From Oreohelix idahoensis (taxonomy: Eukaryota; Mollusca; Gastropoda; Stylommatophora; Oreohelicidae): 64,000 bases of DNA. Below the pieces are notes generated by a model. That model worked only from the letters and a program-made list of their open reading frames with translations. It was not told the DNA's origin and searched no databases. Position numbers and translations under genes: made by a program. This document shows, in pieces, positions 11,981 to 23,882 of this stretch (positions are counted from its first letter, which is position 1; the number at the start of each line of letters is the position of its first letter). The stretch spans positions 62,001 to 126,000 of the forward strand of contig JAMPIV010017555.1 of NCBI GenBank assembly GCA_024509875.1, in the 5' to 3' direction.

Positions 11981-13460
11981 TACTACTCGTCAAAAGTCAA
12001 GGGCCACTTAGAAAAACCTTGGTTGAAACAATAAAACAAATCTGATATAAACGTAATTGGTATCAGTCAAAACGGCATTTATTGAACACCAAATTGACAT
12101 GTCACGTAAAGAAATGGAAACACACATTCAAACGCAATGAAGCTGTGAAGTGTGTCAACAACCTTTTCAAAAGTCACACAATAGATATTGGACAAATAGA
12201 CATTTCAAAATCGGGTACGACCACTGTTTGCAGCAAGGCATTCAAGATACCGTAGACGCATCGAGTCCACAAGGGTCCGAAGAGTATCCTGAGGAACAGC
12301 TTGCCATTCCTGAAGCAGAAATGCAGTCAGCTGTGCAACATCCATTGGCAGGGGGTGATTTGTTGACAATCTTCGACCAAGGACATCCCAGAGGTGCTCA
12401 ATCAGAGAAAGGTCAGGTGAAAGAGCTGGCCACGCCATCCTGATGATCCCATGTTGCTGAATAAACTCATTCACCACACGAGCTCGATGGGGTCGAGCGT
12501 TATCATCTTGGAGGATGGCATTACCACCTATGGTCTCCAGAGCAGGCTGAACAATTGGTCTCAAGATTTCGTTCTGGTATCTTGGGCCGGTCAGGTTGCC
12601 TTGGATGATGTAGAGTGGGGTCCTGCCGTGTCTGTAGAAACCTCCCCAGACCATGACAGAACCCCTACCATAACGATCCACCTCTCGAATTGTGTCATCA
12701 GTAAATCGCTCTCCTGGTCGTCTCCAAACTCGAATCCTGCCATCATTGAATGACACAGTGAAGCGAGATTCATCAGTGAAGAGAACTTGACTCCATTGTT
12801 GCCTTGTCCATCGGATGTGCTCGCGACACCAAGCAACACGGGCTCTGCGATGAGCAGGAGTAAGAGGGATTCTGACTGCAGGACGTCCAGCAGCCAGTCC
12901 AAATTCATGTAAACGTCTGCGAATGGTGCTTTGACTGACATTAACGTTTACAGTTTGTCTCAGCTGACATCTTAGAGTGGAACAAGTCACTGTTCGATGG
13001 CGCAGGGCTGACAACAAGAGGTACCGGTCATCATGTCTATTGGTGCATCTAGGGCGACCTGGCCTGTGGCGATCCTCCACACTTCCTGTGGCCTGAAATC
13101 TCTCCAAAATTCGTTGGATAGTAGAGTGTGACACTGCAAGACGTCTAGCAACCTCACGGACAGATAAACCACTTTCAACCCACGCTATAGCCCTCATTCT
13201 TTGTAAGGTGTCAAGACTTCTTCTCGGTGACATGGTTTTTGCAAGTGATGAAACTGTGAATTTATGGTCAGCAAACCAAATTACACGTGATCTCCATGGT
13301 TGTCGGTGAGTTGTTTTTATGCTTAACGTGCATAGAGGACTGTCAGAGGAAGATATTGCACCCATTTTTACTAAAAACTTCCTTCATTTAATCATTCTAT
13401 GCACTTATATAAAAGTGTATTGAAAATAATAGGGTGGCCCTTGACTTTTGACGAGTAGTA
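11981..13460 (-). mobile_element. Complete Tc1-type transposon
   Basis: The element is 1480 bp. Perfect inverted termini of 27 bp start TACTACTCGTCAAAAGTCAA at 11981 and have the matching reverse complement ending at 13460, each flanked by TA. The transposase gene occupies most of the minus strand. Perfect ends plus an uninterrupted transposase mean this copy may be, or recently was, active. Confidence 0.92.
12205..13233 (-). CDS. Tc1-type DD34E transposase, intact
   Basis: A 342-residue protein, the usual length for Tc1 transposases, which cut and paste their own element at TA sites. The frame is open 44 codons further upstream, but the Met at 13233 gives the family-typical start (MSPRRS). 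Residues ~1-55 form the first helix-turn-helix; HRPGRPR at ~56-62 is the GRPR linker; ~65-115 is the second helix-turn-helix. The catalytic triad is visible as D154 (LFTDES), D244 (QDDNARPH) and E279 (LIEHLWD), with exactly 34 residues between the last two. There are no stops or frameshifts. It lies wholly within the inverted termini at 11981 and 13460. Confidence 0.93.
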   Translation of the reverse strand: MSPRRSLDTLQRMRAIAWVESGLSVREVARRLAVSHSTIQRILERFQATGSVEDRHRPGRPRCTNRHDDRYLLLSALRHRTVTCSTLRCQLRQTVNVNVSQSTIRRRLHEFGLAAGRPAVRIPLTPAHRRARVAWCREHIRWTRQQWSQVLFTDESRFTVSFNDGRIRVWRRPGERFTDDTIREVDRYGRGSVMVWGGFYRHGRTPLYIIQGNLTGPRYQNEILRPIVQPALETIGGNAILQDDNARPHRARVVNEFIQQHGIIRMAWPALSPDLSLIEHLWDVLGRRLSTNHPLPMDVAQLTAFLLQEWQAVPQDTLRTLVDSMRLRYLECLAANSGRTRF

Positions 13461-13827
13461 TATAATGATTTTACCTCTATATCTATTATTGCTAGTGTAC
13501 CGACGTATCGTTATAAGTACTACTAGCTGTAATGAAGATCCATGTGTGTTTTTCGTGTCCTCGTGTGTCTACCGATAGAGTGGTCTTACTTAACTCCAGC
13601 TGATTTATGACTTAATCAATTACGATTTGATGTATTGTGTCTAAAATAGCAATAAGTAATTCTTCTATTGGATTGTTTATTGTTTGACTGTGTTGGTTTA
13701 TTTGATATGTCCGTGATAAACTGTCTCTCTTGTTCTACAATTTTGGTTCGTTGTTGGTGGACTGCTTTATTTGTCTAAATATTAATAATTTCACAAAACA
13801 TATCTGAAAGCGTTGCAATTCTCCTCC
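13461..13827. other. Unassigned stretch
   Basis: AT-rich, nothing recognised. Confidence 0.4.
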
Positions 13828-14283
13828 AGTCAGACCATCAGTAGTTCTGTGAGTATTACTAATCTATCCCAGTTAGATCGTCTGTAGCTCTGTCAACATT
13901 ACAGATCTGTCGCTGTTATCTCAGCCCATCTGCAGTTCTGTCAACATTACAAATCTGTCTCAGGATGATCATCTGTAGTTCTGTAAACATTAGAAAATAT
14001 GTCCCAGTTATCTTATCCCATCTGTAGTTCTGTTAACAATATAAATATGTCCAAGTTAGCTCAGATCATCTGTAGTTCTGTCAACATTACAAATCTGTCC
14101 CCGGCATTCATCTGTAATTCTATCAACATTACAAACATGTCGCTGTTATCTCACTCCATCTGTAGTTCCGTCAACAATATAAATCTGTTCCAGTTAGCTC
14201 AGCTCAACTGTAGTTACGTCAATATTACAAATCTGTACCAGTTAGCCCAGCTCATCTGTAGTTCCGTAAAGATTGTGAGGAAT
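13828..14283 (+). repeat. Minisatellite, ~10 imperfect units of 44-50 bp
   Basis: Units share the core CATCTGTAGTTCTGTCAACA followed by TTACAAATCTGT and a variable CAGTTAGCTCAG-like linker. Later units are ~48 bp, a multiple of three, so a frame stays open from 13999 to 14442. It encodes a 16-residue periodic peptide (core ICSSVN-x-x-N). Indels in the first units break this frame and no start context or domain supports it, so I treat it as non-coding. Confidence 0.75.
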
Positions 14284-14953
14284 CAGTTGTGCACTTTTAT
14301 AACTTTCATCCTCTCCGGCAGTATCACTTCTTTTCTTTATTTTCCTCACCTATCGTCGTATGGTTTGACATATTTTATGCACCTACATTCTGCTCTAGCC
14401 GCTCCCAGACTTGTGTACGTTTCGCCAAGTGAATCGTCGTAAGCTAATTAGGCAGGTCAGCGAATAATTTATCACCTAAGTCGTCTAGTCACCTTTGATA
14501 AAGTCGATCTTTATTGACACAAGATGGTAGCGCTGGATCGATGAAAAGAAAGCCATATTGTCTGTCTGAGAAATCCGTCTGATGGATTTACGCAAACACA
14601 GGTGATAAGACGTAATCGTTTCCGCTGGCCCATGTTTATATCAATATTACCGATAACACTGACAAACAACATTTTTCTTTCTTATATAAGAATAAGTGTT
14701 CTTAGGTCAGTTTCTTGCGCTGATTTCAAATCTGAAATCCGTTTATCTCTATCACATCGGGTTCTTAAGATATTTGTGAATAAATATATTTTTGGGAAAC
14801 CGTTATTTGCTCCGTTTCATTTTTACTATATAACTTATTAAAAATTAATAAAATGCAAAATAATTCTACTTTTTATACTGCTAAAAGATGCATGACATAT
14901 GTTACGCTATTTTTCAAATAGTTACTGCATTTTGAAATAATTCTGAGCAAAAT
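14284..14953. other. Unassigned stretch
   Basis: No gene or element recognised. AT content rises towards 14850-14950. Confidence 0.4.
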
Positions 14954-16644
14954 ATGGCTTCTAGAAGTTGTAGAAATTCGGCTGATCTGTTCTGTTACGT
15001 GTGTGTATATTTTACCGATCGTGTTCACCAGAAAAACTTTACACCATTACTATAGAAAGCATATGAACTTTATTTCGATTCGAAAGTTGATGATGCAAAT
15101 AAATCTTGGAAGACAAATACAGTTTGTTCGACTTGTGCAAATACATTGGCAGGTTGGTTACGATAATCGCCGAAGCATAAGTCGATGCCTTTTGGAGTGC
15201 CAGTAATATGGCGTGAACCGACAAATCACGCTACTGATTGTTACTTCTGCTTGACAAATATCCATGGTTTCACTTTTAAAACTAGAAAGTCTGTGGTTTA
15301 TCCAAATATTGAATCGGTTTCGAAACCAGTGCCTCATGATCCAATCACGTGTCCGACCCCAGTTCCACCAGAACAATATCCGTTGGACGTGAATGAACCA
15401 TCAGAAATTGATAGTTTACCTGCTTTAGAAACTAATTCTGACTCGGATTATATACCGGTGAATGATGGTGTTCACTTAATTGACCATTCAGAACTTTCAG
15501 ATCTAATACGTGATCTCGCTCTTACCAAAGGACAAGCGGAATTACTCGGTTTGCGACTCAAAGAATGGAATCTTTTAGCGCCCAATACTCCGATATCTAA
15601 ATTTCGTCACAGACACAGAGAACGTGTTCAATACTTTGAGATGGATGATGACATTTTCTATTGCAAAGATGTAAACGGTCTAATGGTGCACCTCGGTCAT
15701 GAGCACATAGTCAACGAATGGCGACTTTTCATCGACTCTTCCAAGACTAGTCTAAAATCCGTGTTATTGCATAACGGAAATGTATTTTCATCAATTCCAG
15801 TCGCCTACTCTGTTCATATGAAAGAAACTTATGACAATATGGCTATACATTTGGCAAAAGTAAAGTACAATGACTACCAATGGCGGATTTTTGGAGACCT
15901 AAAGGTCATTGCAATTCTCACGGGCATGCAGACTGGGTATACTAAATTTTGTTGCTTCCTATGGGAATGGGACAGCCGCACCAGACAGGAACATTATGCA
16001 AGAAAGGTGTGGCCTATCAGGGATCGTATGCAGCTCGGCCATAAAAATGTAATACACGAGCCATTAGTTAACAAAGACAGCATCATTTTACTACCGTTAC
16101 ATATAAAGTTGGGGCTCATGAAGAATTTCGTAAAAGCGTAAGTAAAACGAGCAAAGCTTTCACTTATCTTCGAGAACAGATTCCGCAAGTTAGCGATGCA
16201 AAGATAAAGGAAGGTATCTTTGTAGGACCTCAGATTAGGAAAGTTATTGCAGACAAACAATTCGAGAACGTGTTACATAGTAGTGAACTTCGCGCATGGA
16301 TGGCATTCAAATCGATCGTCGATAACTTTCTGGGAAATCACAAATCTGTCGACTATGTGCATATTGTTAAGCAGTGCATAGATGCATATAGAATTATGGG
16401 CTGTAACATGTCCCTCAAAATCCATTTGCTCGATTCGCATCGTGACTTTTTCCCTGACAACCTTGGCGAAGTCAGCGATGAACATGGAGAACGATTCCAT
16501 CAAGATATCGCCGTAATGGAGTCACGTTATCAAGGACGGTGGAGTGTGACCATGCTTGCCGATTATTGTTGGATGCTTCATCGCGATGTACCACATGCCA
16601 TTCACCGACGAAAGTCGACTGCAAAGAAATTCAAGCCTATATAA
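14954..16644 (+). pseudogene. Broken copy of an uncharacterised invertebrate WREP-motif family
   Basis: A single-exon frame starts at ATG 14954 and matches from memory a ~550-residue protein family repeated in many cnidarian, arthropod and molluscan genomes and always annotated as uncharacterised. Visible landmarks are an N-terminal Cys pair region (FCYVC, then CSTCA), the signature VIWREPTNH followed by CYFC, an acidic linker, then a core with FIDSSKTSLKSVLLHNGN, a GDLKVIAILTG motif, a region ending WEWDSRTRQ, and the C-terminal ERFHQDI and RYQGRW motifs. The two long, widely conserved halves and high copy number suggest a mobile-element origin, but no catalytic triad or inverted termini are established. 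The copy is disabled by TAG at 15053-15055, TAA at 15164-15166 and a one-base frameshift near 16138, after which the frame resumes at 16141. Confidence 0.75.
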
Positions 16645-16976
16645 CTGTTATACTTCTTGTACGAATGATGTTGTAATACTGTATGCGTTGTTAAAAAACT
16701 TCAATTGCGTATTTCTAGAGATCCCGACCTGATAGAGAAAAACGGTTTGCAGATTTAAAAACAGCGCATTAAAATTGACTAGAAATACATAGAAATGTTA
16801 GAGAAAGAAAAAAAAAAATTTTTTGTTAGCCAGTGTAATGTGTCTTTGGAGACATTATTGTCGGAAAGCATCTAGACAGGAAATGTTCACAGATTTGTTT
16901 GTGAGTTTGCATACAGATTTAAGTGGGAGAGGGGGGGGGGGGGGTTTGGCGATTTTTTTATATGTTTCTCCTGTGT
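16645..16976. other. Unassigned stretch
   Basis: 3' flank of the pseudogene; a G-run sits near 16929-16944. Nothing else recognised. Confidence 0.4.
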
Positions 16977-16981
16977 GTCAT

Positions 16982-19262
16982 TGTAGTGGTTTTGATGGTA
17001 TTGTATGATGGTGTTATTACTTAGTGTGATGCATGAGGTCAGCTGTGAAGGCTCCTGAGATAAAATTAGCTGTGAATTTTCAGAAGGCCCTTCTTGCTAC
17101 CACTATGACCTCACACCTATCTTTTTTACTAATGAACGTGGCTACGTTAAAAAATCTAGGGTACTGAATGTAAGGTGTTGTATTAATATATACAAACACA
17201 CACACACAGATATCTAACAAGTCTAATAATATTAATAAATTTAAAACACACTGAACTAACTCAAGCTGTGTAAAATTTGTATAGTGAATCTTCTTTAAAT
17301 TTATTGGTTCTGAACCAAGGTTTTATTTTGGTCAGAACATATGAAAGGTATTGAAAGTATTAATGATATGCATGAATATATGGCATAATAAATGAAAATT
17401 GTGTTCATAAGTATGTTACAAGACTAGTTAATATTATTACTGTTTATAGTTGTACTTTATGGGAAGAACTATTTATGGATGTGCTGTTGGGGTGGACTCA
17501 TCACTCCCGATCTATAGCGACTACACATTGCCCCTTTATTGAGGGTATTATAATTGGTGTATTAGAAATCAAGTTGGTGAGTTTTCAGCAGGCCAGACTC
17601 TCACGTAACTTGCAGGAGTAAGTCTGGTGCTGGAATCAGGTGGCCCCACCTCTCCGTGCTTGGGGGCAATATCATAAAGTCTGGTCCGCCTCTCCCAGTC
17701 TGGTGGCCCCCCGCCTCTCCGTGCTTGGGGGCATATAATATGACACAATGTTACTGCACGGGTCTGTAATATTCAACACATTTGACACCCACACCAAATA
17801 AAAAAACTCCAGCTCTGCAATCAAAGTATTAGGTGTCAGAATTCCATCCTCTAAAGAAGTCTGGACACAAAAACACCACACAACAACAACACCATATAGA
17901 GGGTAGATCTCTCTGACCTCTCCAAGTGCTTGGGGGACTACATATCCGAAATATGTTTATTAGCTTCTGCCATACAATAGGTTATATGTTCCACTGATCT
18001 CAAACACATGGGTCTTCCTCTTGTGGTGTTTATGTATTGTATTTTCTCTACACATTTGAACTAGGGCGGGGGGTCTAGATCGAATCCTTACTTGTTGCAA
18101 GGATAGTGCAGTATCAAATCACTCGAAACCTTAAACACATAAAAATATACAAAGAAATAATTTCAGCTTACCAGAATTATGAACATAGAACACAGTATAT
18201 GCTAGCAAAACTCAGCTGAGCTGCTGGCTATAGGATGGCGTCCCTATAACTACTTCAATTTGCTTCTGGGAAATCACCACTAAATAATTCACTGTGTCTA
18301 CGAGGACAACTTATACTGAATGGCACAAAATGCGCGTCTGAGCGCCGATAATATATTCATCTATGGCCAATCACTGCCTTTTCTTTTTTCACCTTCAAAT
18401 ATCCTACCAAAAAGTCATTTCAGTCATACCTCAGTTAAGTATGCATATTTGTCTGTTGGTCCGTCCGTCTCTACTTGCGTTTTCACAAAAAACACACTTG
18501 TTTTTTGAACCAACTCTGCCCTACCCTACACAATTTTGCCTGAAAAGTTATTTTTAGCCACAATTCTCCTTAACACCCTCTCTCTTTCATTCTAACTAGA
18601 TTTTAGCACTGGCGTCTTCAAGGCCACACTTTTTTTGAAAATTAGTGACATTATTGTTTCAATGCAGTCGTTCGTCGATATGAACAACACAGTCTTTTGT
18701 CAATATCTTTCTTATTATCTATCCGACTGTATAAATGAAAGCATATTATTTCACTGCTCAAGATGGGCCATCCGGCCAGCTAGGTTTTATATTCCTAACA
18801 TCATTATTAAAGAAAAGTTACTTTTCAAGGTTAGTTGTTTTTTTTCGAAATATTTTCTAGAATCTTCTGTGAAACGTGTGCCGCTGCATTCAAATAAAGG
18901 ACAAAATATTGCAAAAGCGTCCAAAAAATGACTGTTGCGTATAATAACTATGGTCCCTTTTGTCGATGTCGTTACCTTGTGTCAACTTGGGGACGTGACT
19001 TTTCCTCCGTTCTCCCCCCCCCCCCCTTAATTGCATCTTTTTAGCCTTGCTAGTTTCAAGCACATGTTCAGTCAGATTTTTCCTTTTGATCTTCGTTCTC
19101 ATTTCGTTCCAAGGGTAAACGTTCTAGCAATTTAATTTCCATGGCGGGTGATGACCCGCGGCGTGGGCGATCATGCCTTCTAGTAACTTACGCATTCTTT
19201 TTATCCCTACATTTTATCATTTGGAGATATTTTTACGTTGTATCACTGTTAATTTTATGACA
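16982..19262 (-). repeat. 3' LTR of Gypsy 1
   Basis: 2281 bp. It starts and ends with the TG/CA dinucleotides. It contains copies of a GGTGGCCCC...TGCTTGGGGGC minisatellite (17638-17740) and a ~330 bp segment absent from the other LTR. It ends next to the purine tract AAGTGGGGAGATG read on minus. Confidence 0.92.
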
Positions 19263-19276
19263 CATCTCCCCACTTG
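19263..19276 (-). promoter_or_regulatory. Polypurine tract, Gypsy 1
   Basis: The minus strand reads AAGTGGGGAGATG directly before the 3' LTR, the position of the plus-strand primer. Gypsy 2 has the same AAGTGGGGAG core at its 3' LTR. Confidence 0.7.
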
Positions 19277-19359
19277 AAAACATGCCTACGGCAAGTTCTA
19301 AAACCAGTGATACACATAGATAAAATCTCTCCTCACGCCTGCCATTACTCTAATTTTGA

Positions 19360-21254
19360 TCACAGGGGTGCCGACTGAGGAAATCTGCACCGACATTCAT
19401 TTGCCTGGGATATATTGGATACTAAACTGATAAGGTTGAAGCAATAAAGACCACCTCAGCAATCTTGCGTTTTCATGCTTAGCCTGAGATAAGAATACGA
19501 GAGGCTGATGATCCGTCTCGACCACAAAAGTCCTACCATACAGATAGATTTGAAACTTCTTTATTGCCCAGATTAACGCTAAACATTCTTTTTCGCTTGT
19601 GGAGTATCCTTGTTCCGCCTTATTCAATTTGCGGCTTGCATAAGCGACTGGTTTCAGTTCCCCATCAGGTGAAGATGATCTTTGCAACAAAGCCCCTCCG
19701 AGTCCTACATTACTTGCATCGGTTCTTAAGACAAAGTCCTGTGTCAAATCAGGCAGTTTGAGAATAGGCTTGCTAGTGAGTTTTTCCTTTAAGTCTTGGA
19801 ACGCTAATTCACTTTGCGCAGTCCAAATAATTTTATCTGGAAGTCCCTTGCGAGTCAGATCAGTCAGAGGAGCACAAATAGAGTTAAAATCTTTGATATA
19901 TTTTTGATGATAAAATCCGCATAACGACACGAATGATCGCACGTCCTTTTTTGTTTGTGGTCTAGGTGCTCTCTGCAGTTTTTCCAAGTTCTTGGGATCA
20001 GGGGTCATGTTACCCTGATATACAGTGTGTCCCAAGAATTCCAACTCTTTGCATCCAATACAACATTTTGTTGGCCTAGCAGTTAAGTTCGCCTCCCTAA
20101 GCCTATTAAATAACATTTCTAGAGCTTCAATGTGTTCTTCAAATGTCTCTGTGGCGACGAGAATATCATCCATGAAATTCGTGATACATGGGTTATTCAG
20201 GGGATCCAACAATTTGCGCATCATCCTTGAAAATACACTCGGAGCATTTTTCAGTCCCAATGGTAGCATGTTGAATTCATAATGTCCATCCGAAGTGCTA
20301 AAAGCCAAATAAGGTCTCACTTCAGGCTTCACTGGAATCTGGTAATAGCCTTTACTAAGATCCACCTATGAAAAGTATTTTGCCTTGTTCAGTCTGGCAA
20401 ATAACTGTTTTGTGTCTGGTAATGGATCCACTTGTCCTTCTGTGACAGCATTCAGTTTCCTGTAATCTATGCACAGTCTGTGTTCCCCAGACGGTTTTCT
20501 CAACAAAACGACACTAGAACTAAAAGATGATTCACTGTGCGAAATAATCCCCTCCTTCAACAAATAATCTATTTCTTCCTTCAATGCCTTCTCCTTCGCG
20601 AACGGAATAGAATAGGCTCTCATACAGATTGGGTTTGAGTCTACCAGTTTCATGTCATACTGTAGCAAATTTGTATGGCCTGGTTTATCTGTTAATACAT
20701 CTGTATGTTCCTCCAGAACCTGTTGAACTCTCTCCCTCTGGTTTTTAGTCAGGTGCTTACTGACTTTTACCTGTGCTGCTGTTTCACAAGGATGTAATGG
20801 GTATTCATGTGAGGTGAGTGGTTCCTTTTGCATTTGAGTTGCGATAGCTAAGGTCAGTAAGGGGGTGCTTTCCTGGAGTGGTCTGTCCAGATACTTCTTT
20901 TAACAGGTTTACATGATAAACTTTCTCCTTCCCCTTTTTGTCAATTTTATAGTTTGTTCTAGACACCTTCTCTAGAACCGTATATGGACCTTGCCATCCA
21001 ATTTGTAATTTATTCTGGCTGCCGGGTAGTAGAAGCAGCACCTTCTCTCCCACAGCTAGTTCTCTGTCCTTTGCCTTCCTATTAAAATATGCTGCATGTT
21101 TCTTCCTGGCTTGTTTCAAATTATCATTTGCCAGTTTCCATCCAGCTTTCAAACGAGTGGTCAGTTCGTTCACGTATTGATAAGATGAGGTAACAGTCTC
21201 TTCCGCCTTCTCATCTGTCCAGGTCCTTAATAAAGCTACATCTGGATCTTTAAT
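19360..21254 (-). pseudogene. pol: Integrase C-terminus, RT and RNase H of Gypsy 1, broken
   Basis: In minus order: an integrase C-terminal GPY/F-type module (GWQGPYTVLEKV) with the preceding helical NELTTRLKAGW region; RT with the linker GHTNLLQYDMKL, the LLRKPSGEHRLCIDYRKLN block and the FMDDIL active site; and RNase H with TDASNVGLG, TSEKECLALIWA and ETDHQPL. The frame is broken by a shift near 20900 after HVNLLK, a TAG replacing Lys at the KYFS/VDLSKG junction (~20366), and a frameshift near 19397. Having the integrase C-terminus before RT is the Gmr1-like order, the reverse of ordinary Gypsy elements. Confidence 0.85.
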
Positions 21255-22380
21255 TTATCATACGTATTTTTCATGGAACCCGTCAGGTCCCTTCCATTAG
21301 AAGCCTTATAGTGAGGACTTTTCTTCCTAGAATCATCACTCACAAATCGACCACTACCAATTTTTTTCTTGGGTGTGTCTCCCCACTTTAGATTGCTTAT
21401 GAGAGATCTTCGCTCTCTTTTCTGTTCTTCCAGTTTATATAAGTCTGACCGAGGGATTGTCATCTTATCCTGGGTAAAATTTCTTCTTTGTACTCTTCGC
21501 ATAGTGGCCATGTTAATCCATTCAAGTGACGACTGGGTGTGAAAAGGGGGCTCCCATTCCACTTTGTCTACCTGAGTATAATTAGTTTTCCTTCCAGGCC
21601 TAATTTTGCCCCGTGGCGTTTCTAGGTCCTGCACATATTTTCCCTTTGTGGGTGTTCTCTCATGAAATACGCCACATGCTTCTACAAAGTTTTCAATATC
21701 GACATTTACGTCGGGCCAATAGTATTTGCGAGCAACTTTTTGGCAGATGGTACCGACTTTTTCATGGTCCCCATCCTTTCCAACATGTAAGCTCCTTATT
21801 AAATTTGCCCTATATACCTTGGGAAGAACCAACTGTCCGTGACCAGTGGATCTAGTTCCTGTCTTCCTATATAGCAATCTGTTCTTCATGAAATATTCCC
21901 CCTTGCTCGGAGGTGTGTGGCATTTGGGCAATTTTTTAAAACATGGCTTGAGTGTCCTATCCTCAGCCTGCGCCTTCCTCATCTCCTCTGGATGAGCATT
22001 TATAGGTTCACCTTCTTCCTCCTTCTTCTGTGACCTGGTCTGCACTGTCGCCATGATCACAGGCCTCTCGGGATTCCCCAAGAAGACGTATCTACACCCC
22101 AATATCAGAGGGTAGATTGGTTCATCTATCACTGCTGCTCTGATTTCTCCTTCCACATAGCGAGTTTTCACCGTTATCCTTGCGATGGGAAGTGTCATGA
22201 GTGGTATGTCCTTAGTCGCCCCTTGTATTTCCACTGTTTCTGTGGTATACTGACTTGGGTCCACTAGGCTAGACTTCACAACTGAATCATAATCCAAACC
22301 TGTATCATAAAGGCACCTTATGGTGACCCCATTACAAATAACATCCTCACAAACTGGGGGGGTGATAAGGTTCCTGTTGT
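21236..22380 (-). pseudogene. Protease and degenerate integrase N-terminus of Gypsy 1
   Basis: The frame opens after the Gag stop and reads through an aspartic-protease active site YDTGLDYDSVV (D-T-G at ~22306-22298) with a downstream LILGCRYVF flap/C-terminal strand region. The next ~120 residues look like a Gypsy integrase N-terminal zinc domain: H-x6-H (HVGKDGDH), a YYWP motif and VEACGVF. The second Cys of the usual C-x2-C is Phe. After that the expected D,D-35-E integrase core is absent; instead there is a ~150-residue Lys/Arg-rich segment. The frame ends at TAG 21236-21238, overlapping by 19 nt the downstream frame in the -1 phase. Confidence 0.75.
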
Positions 22381-23640
22381 CCCTTAGGATTAACCTTTAA
22401 TCTTTGCGTCCCCGACTTCATTGCAGCAATGTTTGAAGGTTTCCTTCTACAAAATTCGGTGTTATGGTTATCTTTCTTGCACCATTTACACCATCTTTTT
22501 CCTTGGTTCAACGGTTTTCTTTCATTGAATTTTTGGTCATTGAACTGTGAGTTTCTGTCTCGGTAGTCATTTCTTGGCCGTTCAAAGTTTGTCCTACCTT
22601 TATTTCCCTGCTCTCTATTATCAAATTTATTAAATTGCTGTGGAGCTTTAAAATTGTCTATGTGCTTCTTTTTAGCACCACTTACCTCTGCCTGGGCTGC
22701 CTGATACCTTTCAGCGACATTTAAAACCTCCCCCAACTTCTCTGCACCTTGTTCCATGAGAAATTTTCTCATGTCTGGAGCCATGGACTCTCTCAATTGC
22801 TCAATCATGATCATTTCTTTAAGATCTTGGGTCTTCCCCAGAGCGGTCCATTTCTCCAAATAGGTTTCTAGTCTGGCAGAGAATTGGTGGTATGTCTCCC
22901 CAGACAACAGTTTGGCATTTCTAAATTTCTTACGATAAAATTCACCATTTTTTTCGTACCTCAATAACAAAGCCTGCTTTAACATGTCATAATTGTCTTG
23001 GTCTTCTCTGTTCATTTTTGCGAAGACTTCATAAGAAGTACCTCTCAGTCCCTGTGATAGCTTTAAACTCCACCTCTCTCTCTCTAACCCATATGTAGTA
23101 GCTAATAACTCAAAACGTCCTAGGTACCCCTCTATGTCATCGTCTTTTTCAACAAAATGGTCTAAATGAAACCCCATAGCTGAGTTTGAGGCTCCCAGAC
23201 TGGGCGTAGCATCTGAGGCAAAAGGGCTGGCACCATTTTCAGGAGCCTGGCCTTGTAATTCCAGCTCCCTTAGTCGTAATTCGTGCTCCCTTTGCAACCT
23301 TCTATCTTCTGCCTCCCTTTCGGCAGTCAATCTTTTTTTCTTCTGCCTCCCTTTCGGCAGTCAATCTTTTTTCTTCTGCCTCCCTTTGCTGTCGTTTTTC
23401 TTCTGCCTCCAATGCTTTAGCTGTCTTTTTCTTCTGCCTCAATCTGCAAGCCTCTTAGTAACCTCAACCTCAGCCAATTTGAACTAATTTTCTTTCAGCC
23501 TCTTTTTCTAATCTTCTTTCTTCCCGTTCAATATACTTATCACATTCAGCCGTTACGTATTGAATTAAAATCTGACCATCCATTCCCATCTCCTTTGCCG
23601 TCAGCACAGCAGCTGATCTGAATTTCGCCAGCTCCGCCAT
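22347..23640 (-). pseudogene. gag: Gag of Gypsy 1, frameshifted
   Basis: The capsid/nucleocapsid polyprotein. The start is the ATG at 23640 (MAELAKFRSAAV), matching the Gypsy 2 Gag start. The first ~50 residues are followed by a Glu/Arg/Lys-rich coiled coil, whose coding DNA holds short repeats and frameshifts between ~23330 and ~23520. From 23330 the frame is open for 327 residues. It includes a retrotransposon-Gag capsid-like helical domain (WSLKLSQGLRG, FRNAKLLSG motifs) and one zinc knuckle, C-x2-C-x4-H-x4-C (CKWCKKDNHNTEFC). It ends with TGA just after a run of seven C; the protease frame overlaps in another phase there. Confidence 0.85.
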
Positions 23641-23857
23641 ACTTTTTAAACAAATCTAGCAATAAGCAAAGTAAAATTTCCAACCACTAAAGTAATTCTA
23701 ATTACTCTAGACTAAAATAATTCTAATTAATTAATTAACTAACACTGGCTGTGAAGATTCACCAACTTTTATTTTCAGGGACACTTTTAATTTTTATTAT
23801 GTGTTCCCCTAATTATTTCTCCCCCCAGGAGATCCTAATATATGTGATTAATTTAAA

Positions 23858-23877
23858 TCCCGAGACCGAGCTACCCA
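23858..23877 (-). promoter_or_regulatory. Primer-binding site candidate, Gypsy 1
   Basis: Five bases inside the 5' LTR the minus strand reads TGGGTAGCTCGGTCTCGGGA. It begins with TGG, the complement of a tRNA CCA end. The tRNA is not assigned. Confidence 0.55.
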
Positions 23878-23882
23878 ATATA

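Noticed and set aside
12451..12753. 100-codon plus-strand frame in the Tc1 element
   Set aside because: Antisense shadow of the transposase gene.
13828..14283. CRISPR-like regular repeat
   Set aside because: Units are contiguous and imperfect with no unique spacers, in a eukaryotic setting; it is a minisatellite.
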